From positions 62,001 to 126,000 of the forward strand of contig CAOLHI010001663.1 in assembly GCA_948474755.1 (NCBI GenBank): a stretch of DNA of 64,000 nt, in the 5' to 3' direction. Position 1 is the stretch's first letter. The number at the start of each line of letters is the position of its first letter. This document shows, one piece after another, positions 1 through 13,800 of the stretch. A program made the translations under genes and the position numbers. The DNA is from Ctenosaura bakeri (lineage: Eukaryota; Chordata; Lepidosauria; Squamata; Iguanidae). Below the pieces are notes generated by a model, which saw only the letters and a program-made list of their open reading frames with translations, searched no databases and had not been told where the DNA came from.

Positions 1-711
1 AATGTAAGCCAATTATAGAAACTCAGTATGTCCAAAATATTACACATGAAATTTATTTCACACAAATAGTTCCAGCATGTGCTTTCTAACCTTTTTTGCA
101 AGCATACTTTGCCTTGCCCCTCTCCATCCTCTTTTCCATCATGAGATCTAGGAACATGAAGGAAAAAAAAGCATAGAGAACTGAAAGGTTCTTTAGGACA
201 GTTTGAGATATCCTTGCATGGTGAAAGGAAAAACATGAATAACTTCCATGTCATGTCCAGTGCAGAACACAGGACAGCTGAAGCATCTGGATGCAAAGAA
301 GCTAATGGCTTGCTACTTCTTAGTTTAAAATATTTTAATCCTGGCATTATTTATCATATTCAGTTTATGAACTAAATTAAACAACGATTCTCTTAGGCAT
401 CCACTTTAAATAAAACAGAGTTCCATGCTTCTGTGCAGATTTCAACGTGAATCTCCCATGTCCCTGCCCAAACCTCTAAAAGCGTTAAACACAAGATCAG
501 GGCTCTGGGTATAGAACAAATTGGGGTAATGTAACTGGCTCCTTGATACTGTGGGCCATTTCATTAACAAAATTTATGCTGAAATTTCACCTTCAGCCAA
601 CCATTGTAGTTAACAAACAACAACTGAGTTCCCTCTTTGTATTAGAAAACTTCCAACTTAATTGATATCTCAATTGATTTAACTAGTTAGTTTCAACCTC
701 TGGTTACAAGT

Positions 712-840
712 GTCAGGCTAGGATTCAGAGATTCCTACTTATAACCCACTTGGCTATAAAACTCACTGAATGATTGTGGGCTAGTTGTAATAATATTTTA
801 ACCTACTTCACAGGGGTTTCTTTTCTGAGGATAAAAAGAA
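712..840 (+). repeat. Degraded tRNA-derived SINE
   Basis: The run tcaggctaggattcagag, then cccacttggctataaaactc and a cacaggggtt stretch follow the order of a common squamate tRNA-type SINE body (B-box region, cardinal domain, tail). It is heavily mutated. The family name comes from memory. Confidence 0.45.
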
Positions 841-1170
841 AAACAAGAAATAAAATCCCAATGCCTAGGTGAGGAATATGATGCCTGAGGCATTTGTCTG
901 TCTTTGCCTAATGTTAGTGCACTTTTTAGATCCATGGATGGGAATTTAGCATCCACACCGAGAAGCAGAAGTGTAGTCTTCTCCATGCCTTGTGGATTTG
1001 TTAATTTTTTTTTCTCTGGACAAATTATTTTGTACACAATCTTAGTCATGCACTTCCTTGTTTTATGTACACACAGAAGAGTACAGAGGAAGTTTGGTAT
1101 GTTAAGTCCCCATGACAACAGTGAGACTGTGCTTAATATGTGTAAACTTTTAAGGACTGAATAATTATTT

Positions 1171-1171
1171 G

Positions 1172-1226
<55 letters not shown>

Positions 1227-1232
1227 TATTTG

Positions 1233-1267
<35 letters not shown>
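1171..1267. repeat. (CA)n(TA)n(TG)n palindrome plus (AT)n
   Basis: The tract runs (CA) about 10, then (TA) about 8, then (TG) about 10, so its left half is the reverse complement of its right half. After a short spacer an (AT) run of about 32 bp follows. Translated open frames here are only artefacts of the dinucleotides. Confidence 0.95.
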
Positions 1268-1270
<3 letters not shown>

Positions 1271-2375
1271 TATAGAAAACATCATAGTTGGTGGCCATCA
1301 CACATTTATTTGACAAATCATCTTCTTCAGAAATTGTGAAAGCTAAAAATCATAGAAGTCAGGTGTAGGGAATCTTTGGCCATCCAGATATTTTAGCCCA
1401 TAACTCACAGAAGCTCTTGCCAGCATGGCCAAAGGTAAAGGATTATGGGAGCTATAGTTCAAATTATCTACAGGGAAATTTTTTCTCCTCCCTGATATAA
1501 AGTCTGGGATTTTCTACGTATATACCTGCACTAGTTTTGTGTTTCTTTTATGGAAAGGAAATGGTTCCTCTTTATTCTGTAACTGCTCTTCAAACATTTC
1601 AGGTACCTATTCAGACTCAGAAATAATTTTCCTAGCAGCATGCTACTCAGACATTGCACATGTGTAGGTGCATGTCACACTGATGTAGCTACTTGTGAAT
1701 AAATCAGGATTTTACCCATGAGTCGGCATAGTAGCATCCTACACTTACTCATTTTATCTGTTTTATCAGTCAAGGAGAAATGAAGAAAAAGGGTGAGAAC
1801 CTGTCTTTCAGTCTCCATTCCAGGAATGTTAGCCTCTCTCTGAGTTACCTTTCTGCAAGAAACCCTAGAGACAAAGTGCATGGTGCACCAGAAGTTTGAG
1901 GCATTTTCTAGGGCATGAGGCAAAAAAGCAGACTTGGAAGTACACGCAGGGCATAAAATCTGGACTTGGAAAAGTCACAATTTTGGACTACCTTGCTCCA
2001 AATCCACCAGACAATTTAACTATAGCCATAACGGCTGAGAGACTTTGGGAACCACACTCTAAGAGTCAACTTTTCTAGGTTCTTTATGGCCCATAGGTAG
2101 TGCAGAATCCACTCCATGCAGTTACACCTAAGGCATGTACTTAAATATTCCATACTTTTAAAAATGAGAACAACTGAAGTGCTTAGTTCTAAAGTCTTAA
2201 ACTTTAAAATCTTGTACTTGCCACAGTGACCACCTATGACACACAGGTAGAATGACCTGTTACTGAATGCAGTCAAATTCATTAACAGCAGTGGCTATCA
2301 TAATGGCACTACTCTGCTACTACTTCCCGGTTTCAGAAGCATCATGGCTCTGAACACCAGCTGCTAGAGAATTCC

Positions 2376-2490
2376 AACAGGCCTGCCTTGAGGGCTTCCC
2401 AGAAAGGTACCTACTTGGGCACTGTGGGAAACAGGATGCTGGACAGGACAGATGCTTGGTCTGATCCAGCAGCCTTCTTATGGTAACCGC
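2376..2490 (+). repeat. CR1-like LINE 3'-end fragment
   Basis: The segment contains gagggcttcccagaaagg, cactgtgggaaacaggatgc, tgatccagcagccttcttat. This is a very common sauropsid 3'-end motif that usually finishes in short TTCTTATG-type repeats. Diverged relatives appear near 9960-10040 and 11760-11830. Confidence 0.55.
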
Positions 2491-3985
2491 CAAATAGCAG
2501 TTATTCCAGCCACCCTCTCAAGAAACAGCTCACATGCCACATCCAGTACTTCAGGATGAATCTCATGTATGAGCTGGTATCTGGTCTTTATATCCACTGT
2601 AACCAAAAATATCACTCCATATCCAAACTCTGTAAAAAGTAAAGCAACTTATCAAACATTCCTAAGTCTAGCTCCACTCCACACCATTTGTTTTCAGTGT
2701 CTCCACCACACAGCCCCCTTAATGAACATTAGAACAGATTCCTGTTTTTGAGAGTGTTCATGAGAAGAAGAATTATGTGGTGAACATGCTGCAAACACAC
2801 CTCATACCCAATGTGAATTAAACTTTCATCAAAAAGTGCAGTTCCCTGAATTCCCCAAGTTCCTTTAAAATATCCAAAGTATGCTGTAAAAATGTGCAAC
2901 AGATCATCCTATGGATTCTTAATAGCTTTCATTTAAATGGGCAGCTTGTCCAAAAAATGTGACCTTTCTGGCTCTCATGCTCCATGGAATAAAAACAGTT
3001 CATCTAGAACGATCATTCTGTCTAGCTCAGCTCTTTAAGGGGCATATTATTCCACAGGCACTGCTAAACAGCCAAATGTGATGAGGACAACAAGCCTTAT
3101 TAAAGAGTTCATCTTTCAGCCTTGACAGGTGGTTATTTTTGATATGGTTATTTTTAAAAAGATCACAGGAGTACAACCTAGAGGACTAAGTGCTTAACAC
3201 TCTTCTCCCCTACCCTGCTTCCTTATCTCAGTACAGGTTTTTGAAGTGCTGCTCTATGGCTGCCATGGGTACAGTACAGCGGTGGATGCTAATCTCTTTC
3301 ACCCTGCATCAAACCCTGTTCTGGGTACGTGCAAACTTTTTGGATGTTGCTAAATAGGTCTTTTTTGATTTGGTCTAAGTATTCTATACCAGCATCCCGT
3401 TTCCCCTACTCAACTCTGTTTGGTTAAAAAGGATGGCACTGGTGCACAAAGACAACAAGGTGATACAAAGCCATAGAGGTTCCAAACAAAAACAGGAGAA
3501 AATACCGGGGGATGTTTCGTCATCTGTATTGGCATTGTGTTAGTTTTCACAGAGGGGTTGGAAGGACCACAAAATTGCCTACCTTCTCTTTCAAGAAAGT
3601 TCCCCTTTAAAGCACAATCAAATACCGGGCTCCTCAGAAGGAAGTCCCACTCAACTCCAGGTAAGTCAGTACAGCACTGCAGGTTTAGCCTTTTCCCCAG
3701 AAACAAGTGAGTTCCATTGTGAATAGATCTGTGGCCTTATGCTCACACTTTGGAAATCATTTTGTTCCAGTCAGAAAAATAAATGCACCAAAAAAAAAAA
3801 ATGCATCTTAAAACTAACAAAGTGTTGCTCTTTAAGACCACCTTCCCCCACTCGCTCTGGTCGTATCACCAATCCTACTTCAACATAAGTGGTAATTCCT
3901 TAATTTTTACTTCTTTAATTCTCACTCAACCTCTCTCTCTCTTTTCCAGAGTGCTCTTGCTCTCACATACATGAAAGATCCTTAA

Positions 3986-3991
3986 TTTATT
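3986..3991 (-). terminator. Candidate UNC5B polyadenylation signal
   Basis: AATAAA on the minus strand lies about 670 nt past the stop codon and is followed by a moderately GT-containing stretch. It is the first exact hexamer downstream of the stop, but others occur near 1305 and 50, so this may be one of several sites or unused. Confidence 0.3.
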
Positions 3992-4077
3992 TTTTAAAAA
4001 AAGGATGAATCCAAAGATCTGGATAATAAATTACTTGCGTTTCCTAAGAAACTGTTTTCCTTTTTTTTCCTTTTCCT

Positions 4078-4101
4078 TTGTGTGTGTGTGTGTGTGTGTG
4101 G
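4078..4101. repeat. (TG)n microsatellite
   Basis: A run of about 11 TG units lies within the probable UNC5B 3' region. Confidence 0.95.
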
Positions 4102-4662
4102 ATGTATGGGTGTTAAGCTATTTGAAGCTTTGACAGAATTAAGCAGTCTTGACTCTTCAAAGCATAAAAGCCAATAAAGGAGAAATAAGAGAGAATAAGG
4201 CAGGGAATGGGAGAGTGCAAAGGGCAGGAAAAGAATATTATAAACAAAGCAAAAAGAAGAACCCAACCCAGACTCTAGCAGCCCTCGAATGCCATGGGAT
4301 GCCGCAGAAGCTGAGACAGCCCCTACCGCTGAGGGCTGCAGTCACGGTTAGCAACGATGCATTGGTTGTGTGTGCCTCGATCCCAAGGCTGTGAGGAGAA
4401 GGAGGAAGGAGTCTTTTAACACTTGGATTGCTTGTAAACTGCACAATGTGGATCTCTAAGGCTGATTGTGATTTGAGGAGGGAGGAGTGCGAGAAGGAGA
4501 GGAATCTCAAGTCAATTCCTTTCAGGTTTTAAGCTATGGTTCTGTTTCTTCATTGCAATTGCTTGGCTCTGTTCCATTCAAAAAGGACTCCTTTCTTTCT
4601 CTCCGTCTCCCACTCTGTCCTCCACTCGGCCATGGCCGGAAGAAGTCATCTTGAGAGCTGCA

Positions 4663-4828
4663 TCAGCAGTCCCCTTCTGTTGCCATAACAACCAGCATCT
4701 CACTCTTGCCCATCTCTTCCAAGGCACTGGCCAGAGTATTAAGATCTCCATCATCTTGGTGCTGGGCTTCCCATAAGTCCAGGATCACTCCTGTTGGGCT
4801 GGCTTTGGTGGCAAAGAAATTCAGATAC
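4663..4828 (-). CDS. UNC5B: UNC5B exon 17: end of death domain and stop
   Basis: This terminal coding exon (166 bp including TGA at 4663-4665) has acceptor ctgttcag. It encodes about residues 891-944, [20 protein letters not shown] to MATEGDC. The last helices of the death domain and the C-terminal Gly-Asp-Cys match UNC5B as recalled. The 3' UTR follows toward lower coordinates. Confidence 0.97.
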
Positions 4829-7800
4829 CTGAACAGAAAAAGAAGAAGGGTTGGGTGAGAGAGAGAAAGAGGATGAGAAACCACTTACTAGTAGCAAACT
4901 TTATGTTTTTCTCTAAAGATATTTCTCTAACAAGACTGGCATAGTTTGAACCAGTTTCAATTAAACTGCACCAATATGAGACCAGGAGATCTTAACATCC
5001 CAGTAGCCCCCAGTGGGCTGAGAGGTAATACCGAAGTGCCTTAAATAAATAAGACAAAATGAATAAAAGAATCCCATAGTGACTAATGATGGCTGAAGCT
5101 AAATTCTGTGACTCCTACAACTTTACAGAGCAGATCGACTGCAGAATCCTAACCCAAAAATCATTGGTGGACACAGTCCAGAGATGCACCTATTTCTCAC
5201 TTCTCCAAATTCTTTGTGAAACAAAGTGTGCCTTCCCTTAGAAATACACACATTTGCAAACCTCGTGGAACAGTTTATATGCATGTAATCAAATGTACTG
5301 TATTAGAATACAAACAGCTAGAAATGTGTGCCATTAAGCACAATGCACAAGGCATATTTTAACCAATAGGAGATATGTGTATAAGAATATGTGCATTAGG
5401 GAAAAATTGTGTAAGTAAATGCATATGCTACAGAGAATGTACAGGGAAAATACAGATGAATTTCCACAGAAGAAGGAAACACCTTGCCCCTCATTTCTTG
5501 TAAACAGATACAAACAAAGGGTAGTACAGAAATGGAGATGGGATGTGAGAAACCCAACAAAATCAAAGTTGAGTTTTTCATATCCTTCATGCAGGGTTCC
5601 TTTGGTAGACCAATCTAACTAGGTAGTTCTTAGACCTCACCTGAACTTTTCCAGGGGAAAGGCTGACTGAATGGTGGTGCTGGAATGTGTGTGTGCTGAA
5701 GTGAAGGGAGGGGAATGAAACAGCTTCCTAAGCTGCCGTGTTTTCCGAGAGACATTCAGGAGCAAAGCACTGAAAGAAAAACCCACCGATCCATGGAAAG
5801 CTTCTGAGCAAGAAGCCGCCAGTCATTTCCTCTGGAGTTGGGGGCATCAAGGCTGTTGCAGATTTTCTGTCGTATGGACAGAGGGATCTTGAAGGCATAC
5901 GGCCCCAGCTGAGTGGTCAGGGTACTGCCAGGGTAGGAACGCAAGGCATCGAAGGAGTTGGAGTTCTGGAACACAAAGCAGGTTAGCAGGCTCACTCAGA
6001 TTGAAGTGGCAACTCTGAACTAGTGAAGCTGCTGGCAACTGACTGTTGAGGCACCTTCTGATGAAAGTGGTTTCACCTCAACCAAACTGTCCCAAAGTAA
6101 GTGGCCACTACCACATATAAAAGGCATATAAGGCTTATTGTCTGTGCTACAGAAACATAAAAGTATTTTCTATTGATAATCCCACCTGCACCCACCCCAC
6201 TGCAACACTGCTCTTGGTCATTACATAGACTCTTGATTGAGTTTTGTTTGTAACACAGAGGAAAATCTTACATGCTCATTTGCATCACAAATTGCCTTTT
6301 TTTTGCACCTTCTTTCCCCTTGAATGGCAGTCAGACTTCTGAGAAATACCACAGGAGACGTTTAAATTTCATCTGAAATTTATGTGTGAAAACTGTCAAA
6401 CCTTAAAACAAGTGACTTTTATGCTGACACGGATCCAGGGGAAAACAGCTTCCCATAGATCTGCATGCACGGCTGAGCAATATCAAGTCTTAGAAACTCA
6501 GAAGAGCTATCCAAGATTGCAGAATTAGTCTGCTTGGTACAGAGAATGGGTTTGGGTGGTTTTTCTTTTTTTCTTTTTCTAAAAATGTTTCTGATTTTGT
6601 TCAAAGGCACTCTGCTTTTCAAATTCTATATTCAGAATAATTCATGAAAAATATACAAACTCAACTAAGGTTCCTTATTAAGTTCTCCAACTTTAATGAA
6701 ATATTGTAGATTTTTTCCAAATTCATAATAACCTGGCAGGCATGGGATAAAGCAAGAAAATAATCTAATAACCTACTTAAGAGAGTTTGGACCAGTAATT
6801 TTTCCAAGCACTGTTAAGTACCCTGACAGACTATTTTCTTCCCTTATCCCTTATCTGTACCTGCCATGTTATTGTGAATTTATTATGCAAACAGCACACA
6901 ATACCCTGTGGGCATCTTTGGGTCAGGCCAGCAGCAGGCCTCTTGTCCTGACAATTTCAATGCTCCTCTTTACATGATTTATGTCTGATGCAACTCCAGT
7001 TAAAACTGGGATGGGGAAGAAGTTATGTTGGGGTCTGACACTATTTCCTTCATCTATTAGCAGCATTTTTGGCTTTCTATGGATTCAACAGAGTCAGCTC
7101 ACACATTTTCCAGTTCATATCTGCAAGTCATGGACAATTAAAAAACTCCTTGACAAAAGTTCATGACAGTAGAATACACATAGCCTGTTTCTAAATCACT
7201 GAAGATCCGTTTTTCAGCCTGCATATAGGTCTAGTTGGCCTGGTTACCACAGATTTAACTTGCAAAAAAGACTATAACTAATAAAAAAGGTTTTGAACAA
7301 CATGACTTTGAAAGAGACAATTCTGGCAGAACATACTGTAGCTCAGCAAGTCTGAGATGGATTTTTTTTAAAAACCAAACCAAACCAGAAAGCACAATGC
7401 TGATACTGGCCAAAACATGTGGTATTCAGCTGAGAGAGAAGGGCACTCTGCATATGCTTAAAGGCACTCTCATCTCTAGCTACTCTGCTAGGCTAGAGAT
7501 AACTAGCAATAGCAGTTATGTCAAACAGGTAGTTCTATAGACTATAATGGGGATCCAGGTTCATGGATTACTCATCAGTTTTTGAAAGGGATTCTGGGGT
7601 AGTGATGTAAATCCTTAGCTATTTTGTCCCTGCAGGTAAGAACAACTAATTGCTGTAATTTTCCCCCTGCTGTGGGAGAGAACATATATTCCTTTATAGT
7701 GTTCTCCCCATATTCAAACACCTCAAGACGCTGTGCAGGAATTATTAGGTTCAAACCTCCCCAGTTTTCAACTTTGAGGCAGGTTTTTTTTTAATCTGTT

Positions 7801-10800
7801 CAAGAAACCATCTTCTATGCAGAAAACAGTCCCCTGGCCCCTACATGAAGAAACCAGATGTTCCTCACTGAAGAATACTTCCTCTGAAACTCTTGGAAGA
7901 CACTGAATTCCAGGAGACAATTGTGCAGAATTCTCCTTGCTCTACTTTTATTTCTGATGGGGTTTCCTGACAGTTGAGAAATCAGTTTTTCGACATGGGA
8001 GTGAACAATTACAGATATTCTTTCCATCCTCATTCTGGGATTGAACAGCTACATTTGTCTGTCTGTTTAAAATTAAAATGGATACACAAATGATAGATGG
8101 ATGGATGGGTATATGGAGAATCTATCTATGTATACATTGATTTAAAATCTTCAGTAGCACCTGTGATCCAGCACACTGCTAGCGAGCGTGTGGAAAGAAG
8201 CAGATTTATACTTACCTGGGCATGGAAGAACCTATATTATAGAATATTTTCTACTGTACCTATCCCTATATAGAACAGAGTGGAAGTATCCAAAAAAGTC
8301 ACTGGAAATCTGTAATTATAATGGTCTCCAGTAGTTGGCATGAATGGAAATAGATTCACTTCACATTTTTTGGACGGAGTGGGGCTCAACCATGGCTCCA
8401 ATGAAATCTCTGAGATGACTGACAAATACGTTGGCCAAGATTTTGCCTTCATTTCTGGCCCGTATGAAAAGCCACCCTGACCACTGTTAATTCTCTACTC
8501 GATTTGTCATCCTTGCACGAGCTATAGAGAGCTACTCAGCCTTTTTGCTTCTGCCACGGTGGCTCTCTTTGCTCACCTCTCCAAGTGTAACATGTAGCTG
8601 AAATATCTGCCCTTCCCCTTCCACTTGCCGAACACAGAACTTGCAGGTAAGTTCTGTGGAAGCTAAGCTGTATCTCTCCAGGGTGAAGGTGCAGTGTAGT
8701 GCCCGCTGGCTGCCACTCCAGATATGATAGAAAGGAATTTCCTACAGGGGGAAAAAGCACACACAAACAAAGTTAAAGGGAAAAGAGATGATGCGTTAGT
8801 GCAATGTGGTTAACATTAGAAAGGTATGAGTGGCTGAGAGCATGAAAGTAGTTAAAATAATTCCTTGTATTTGTTATTTTTTTCCCATAAGACACTTCTA
8901 AATACAGTGAAATGTCAAATACACATTCTGGTGACACTTGTATCAGACCAACCAAAAGGCACAAAATATATTATTCAAGTTTTCAACCTCACAGGCTTCT
9001 TCATCAGGCACAGAAGTTAAAAATCATTTTTAGAGGAAAATATGATGACAAGAGAGTGGTAGAGCTTTATCTTTCTCCTGTTTCTACCAATGGAGATAGT
9101 ATAGTTAGTGCTTTGCTTTGGCTCATTTTGTCTCCAGCTACCTAATGACAAACAAGAGATATGACTTCTTCCTGCCTCAACCTTCCTTCCAAGACCATCT
9201 CAAGAAACACCTTCAAAATTTCAAGGAGGATTCAGTTTTGTTACTCTCCACATCACATTTTTCCTAAAAATCATGCCTGATGAAGAAGACTTTGAGATTA
9301 GAAGTATAAAGTATTTTTATAAAGTATTTTTGCCTTCTGGTTGGCATACTAAAATTATCACCATAATGCATATTTTGAATTTTGTTCTGTTTACAGCTAT
9401 CACAGATATATGTTTTTAAAATATATCTAAATTACAGCAGCAACAACACCTCTTCTAAGTTACACTGACCTAAATTCAATTGCTAGTCCTAACTAGAATA
9501 GACCAATTAAATTAGGATATGACTGTAACATAACAAGGGTATACTCCCTTATGCTTATTAGTGTGTTGCTTCCTTACTAGAATGTGTTTGTACACAGGTC
9601 ATAAGCTGGCAGCATTCTGATGCTTTTTCTTAAAAGCCTAAAAATAATTATTTCATTACTTTCAAATAACAAGAAAGTAAAGAGTTACTTTAAAAATGCA
9701 ACATTATGGTAACTAACTGCTTGCTGAAACTGCTAGAAAAGTAGAGTGGCTCATTTTTAGTAACAAGCCTGACTTCTGACCTGCCTTACTCATCACAGGC
9801 TTGGCAGAGACCAAATGTACCACTTCTGTTTTTGTAGCTCCAAAACAGAAGGTAGGCATGAAAAATACAAAGAGTTTTAAGGAGCTCCTTGCAGACTACT
9901 ATGCGAGGCTGGTAGGTTTTATTTGACTTGTGTTGTTAAGTTCTTGCCCTCAAGTCTAACTTATGGGCTTCCCAGAGAGTATTTAGTTGGATACTCTGGG
10001 AAAAATATGTTGGCTGCTGGTTTGATCCAGCAAAGTTTTTTGTCTACTTTTCAATTGCTTAGACCCAATTCTTGAAAATGTGTTATTCTTATTATTGGCT
10101 GTAAATACTTCAACTTATAGTGACCCTATAAGTCTCTTTTCCACTGAGTCACATTGCCTCATGATACATCTAAAGTAACATAGCCTCAGTTTAGAAATTA
10201 TGAATTCTAGTGAAAGTTCAAGTTTAGAACAGCTCTAAAAACCCATTCATTGGTCTTTTTGGCGGTCCATGTTATCCACAGAAAAATAATTTAGCACTAC
10301 ATCTTTGCGTAACTGTACACATGCATGCTCACAAGTGTGCATTTAAGTAATATAGGACTAGGTTGAGATGTAAATGTTTTCTAAGGCAAACACTGTGATT
10401 TCATAGATCTTATTCAGGTCTCCTTTTATAGGTCTGTTAATAAAGGGACCCAGAACTTTCTGGTGTGAAGTACAGGGGACAGAAGGGAGAAAGGACAAGG
10501 AAGTCACATAGTCAGGAGCCTATGGTACTTGAAATACATCTTTCCTGGGAAATGAGCAACAAAATCTTCTTGCTTTACCACTTCGCCAAAGAAAAATCCA
10601 GAGGATGAACAGGCCCTACCAAAGAAACCTCTTCAGGCTGCATTAAACGAGATATTGTTTTTAAAAAACATACACATTCTTATTCTCCCTCTCCCTCTCT
10701 CTTTCTCCCTCTCTCTCTTCCTTATATATTTATACATTCATATTATATATGTTATTTACTTTTTACTACCACATTTTATTGCCAGACAGGAGAAGAGCTT

Positions 10801-13800
10801 ATAGGATTTTTTTCTTCCCTCATCTATCTAAATAATATGGCTACCTTGGGAATAACACATCTTGACCTGGGAGAGCAGATGAATTGTCATAGTTGTTTAG
10901 ACTCAGGCAGCCAAATGTCATGAGCCTATCCAAGTGTGAAGGTAACAATCTGCGACTAGTCTTCTCTGTAGGGTCCTGAAAACCCATGGTATGCATGCAT
11001 TTTCTTTGGAGAAATTTGGATTACTAATGAAGGAAGTATCTTGAATGATAGAAGAGATGAAGAGCTGTTGGTTTACTCTTGACCTACCAGGGCTATTCCT
11101 CTGCTGATGGCATACTGGTACACAGACACTCACCTGATACTTAGCCAGCAGTTTGCTCCTCCAAAGGGAATGGGGGATATCATGGACAGAGAGGCGCAAG
11201 TTGTGATAACTGTCCTTAAAGAGAAGGGGCTTGGGTTCTTCCAAAAGGTAGCCTCCAAGAGTCCTTTCTAATTCAAGCACTTCCTATGAAACACAAGTGT
11301 CAGGAGAAAAACAGTGAGGCCAAAGAACATGCACACAGTTCTACAAACTACAGCAGTCTTCCTTGAGGTGGTGCCCTATAGCTGCACTGCACTAAAACTC
11401 TCATTTTCCCCAGGCATGATAATTGCTCCTTTTGTGTTTTCCAGATGGCTTGCCTGCCCAGCACGTAGCCTGTTTCATGATTCAGCCCTGGAATCCCTGG
11501 TACAATGTAATCATCACCCAGTGGAGCGACTCACTCTCTGGCCAAAAGAGCTGGAATTTGCCAGCATTTGCATTCAGGCCCGACTGCACTCCTGTTCTGC
11601 TAGTGAATGTCTCTAATACTTCTATCTAGGCTAGGAGTGAGATGTGTGTGTCCTTCCAGATGTCAGATTGCAACAAGATTGGTTAGGGTGCTAAGGCTGA
11701 TAGCAGTTGCAGTTCAGTGATATCTGGAAAGTTGCACATAATTCCTACTCTTGCTCTCAGCATTATTGGTAGGCAAGATGCTGAATTGGATGGGCTGCTT
11801 GTTCAATCTAATACAACTGTTCTTATGACTTTGTGTCATAATAAGTGGGATTGATGGATGCCATAACTCAAAACCATTGAACCAGAGAAAAACATCAAGA
11901 ATCTCATCATGTTTTGTTTTGTCCAACTCATTTATATATATTTTTCTCCCAAGTGAAGGGCTCTTCCCTCTCCCCTCACCCCACAGCTCTACTTTTGCAG
12001 GACAGTGGTTAGGTAAAAAATCTTCATTTAGTTTTCTGAAGAAACGTGGTCTTTCAGCAAACAACCACATCGGCAATTCTTGAAGCCCTTACAATGTTAT
12101 CATGACCATGCGTCCTATTTTACAGATGAAAGTATGCCAAAGGTTTTCCAACCCAAATTTAAAGACAGAAAACTATATCAAGGGTTTAAAGACAACAAAA
12201 AAGAACTACAGCAGAAGAGAGCAGAATCCTTGAAGATGTCCATTAACAACTAATACTTGGGTAGAAGGCTAAGCAGGCATAGAGGACACTGCATTTCCCC
12301 ATGGAAAGATGGACCATATTTTTGTCTACTGTAATGTAATTATTTCCAAGTCTGTATGGACACGTATAAATGGGCACATACAAATTTTAGGGAAACTGAT
12401 TCCCCATGTTGTCTATTTTTTATTTTATTTTTTGGTGATGTATTGCTTCTTTTTTCTTTTAGTGCAAGTGGTCATCTTAACTTACAATGGCATCTTGGAA
12501 AACTAATCTCTCTTCCACTTCTTTCTCTACTCCCATAAACTATGATTACCATGTAAAAAGCAACGATGCCATTTCCTTCCTTTTACTTCGAAAGTCATAT
12601 CCTAAATCAAAACTTGAAAGGATAATTTCTGGAGTCCTCTTCTAGTTATTTCAGTTTAGAAAAATGGTGACACTAGTTGTGACACCAAGGTTAAAATGTA
12701 TTAACACAGCAGGAACTGAAACACCGGCTTGGTGCTGATCACTGGAACTAATCACTCTTATAGCATAAAGGCAGATGGGGATTTATACTTCATTAAGAAT
12801 GATGGGTCACTTCCATTAGTCATGCAAACTGGTGCTTATATTATTGATAGGCTTTGGAAATAACTTACAATAGGTATTTTCAGATCAAGAGGAGAAAGCC
12901 AGTTTGTAGCTGATCTTTAATCATTTACATTTTGATTTTGCCTGCGAACTTGCATATGAGAAACAATCAGGAAGACCTGGAGTTGAGAGGGTACATGCAT
13001 ATACTATAATCCCAGTAACTGACTGGCCCCAAGACCAATCAGTTACTGGAGCCGCAAGCCATAATGCACCAGGTGAGCGCAAAATAAGATGCAGAGGAAG
13101 ACCAAATGAAGAGAAAAACCAGAATTCTCATGTTATTTCAGGTCAGGCAAATCCAGAGCCTTACTGCCTATTTTTGATGTTGTTGTATGCCTCCAAGTTG
13201 CTTCCAACTTGTGGCGATCCTAAAGCAAACCTATCACTGGGTGTTGCTATAGGACATAAATGGAGGGTGTACCCCCGGAGTCCTGCTGTGAAGCCTCAAC
13301 CCCTGCCAGTTGTCTACCCCTAGACAACCCATCTCCTTCAGAAACTCCTGGAGTTTCAGGAATGAAAGAGAAGGTCGGAACCAACTATCTTTTCTGAAGA
13401 CTGATTTTCCAGTTCTCCTGGGACAGCAACAACCTTTACGTATTTATTAGTACAGATAGCTTTGAACACAATATTCTGACATGTTAGCTTTCGGTTCAAG
13501 GGTCGCAACATGCAACTGGGTCACCACTGAGATGCTGTGATTCTCATTTTCCCTTCTTTTAAGGTCAGAAAATGTATGCAGAGCAAAAAGAGAGCCATAT
13601 TAGTGTATGCCCACATTAGCAATAATAAGCAGAGAAGAGAGAATCTGCTGTAGTAGTGCCTGTGGAAATATCAAAATATACTTTCTTCATTTAAAAAATG
13701 TGTACTATATCTTCAGCACTGGATGTAGAATAGAATCTTTGTGGCATTCTACCACACGCTGGGAACTCCAAGGAAAATGGCAAGGCTGATCTCTGAGGAA

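Larger units (their letters stand above)
1..4662 (-). other. UNC5B: UNC5B 3' UTR and downstream flank
   Basis: No further coding exon is visible below the stop codon. The 3' UTR starts at 4662, and its end cannot be fixed from sequence alone. Candidate AATAAA hexamers on the minus strand lie at 3986-3991, with later ones near 1305 and 50. The flank holds a degraded tRNA SINE near 712-840, a long dinucleotide tract at 1171-1267, a CR1-like fragment near 2376-2490 and a (TG)n run near 4080. Confidence 0.6.
8742..11133 (-). other. UNC5B intron 14
   Basis: The intron is 2.4 kb. It holds the inverted repeat pair at 8925-9365, a diverged CR1-like fragment near 9960-10040, a short Bov-B-like tail fragment near 10090-10150 and a CT-rich tract at 10680-10720. 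No other gene is seen. Confidence 0.9.

Noticed and set aside
798..1316. A 172-residue open frame on the minus strand rich in Tyr-Ile and Thr-His
   Set aside because: It is the translation of the CA/TA/TG dinucleotide tract, with no protein-like composition outside it.
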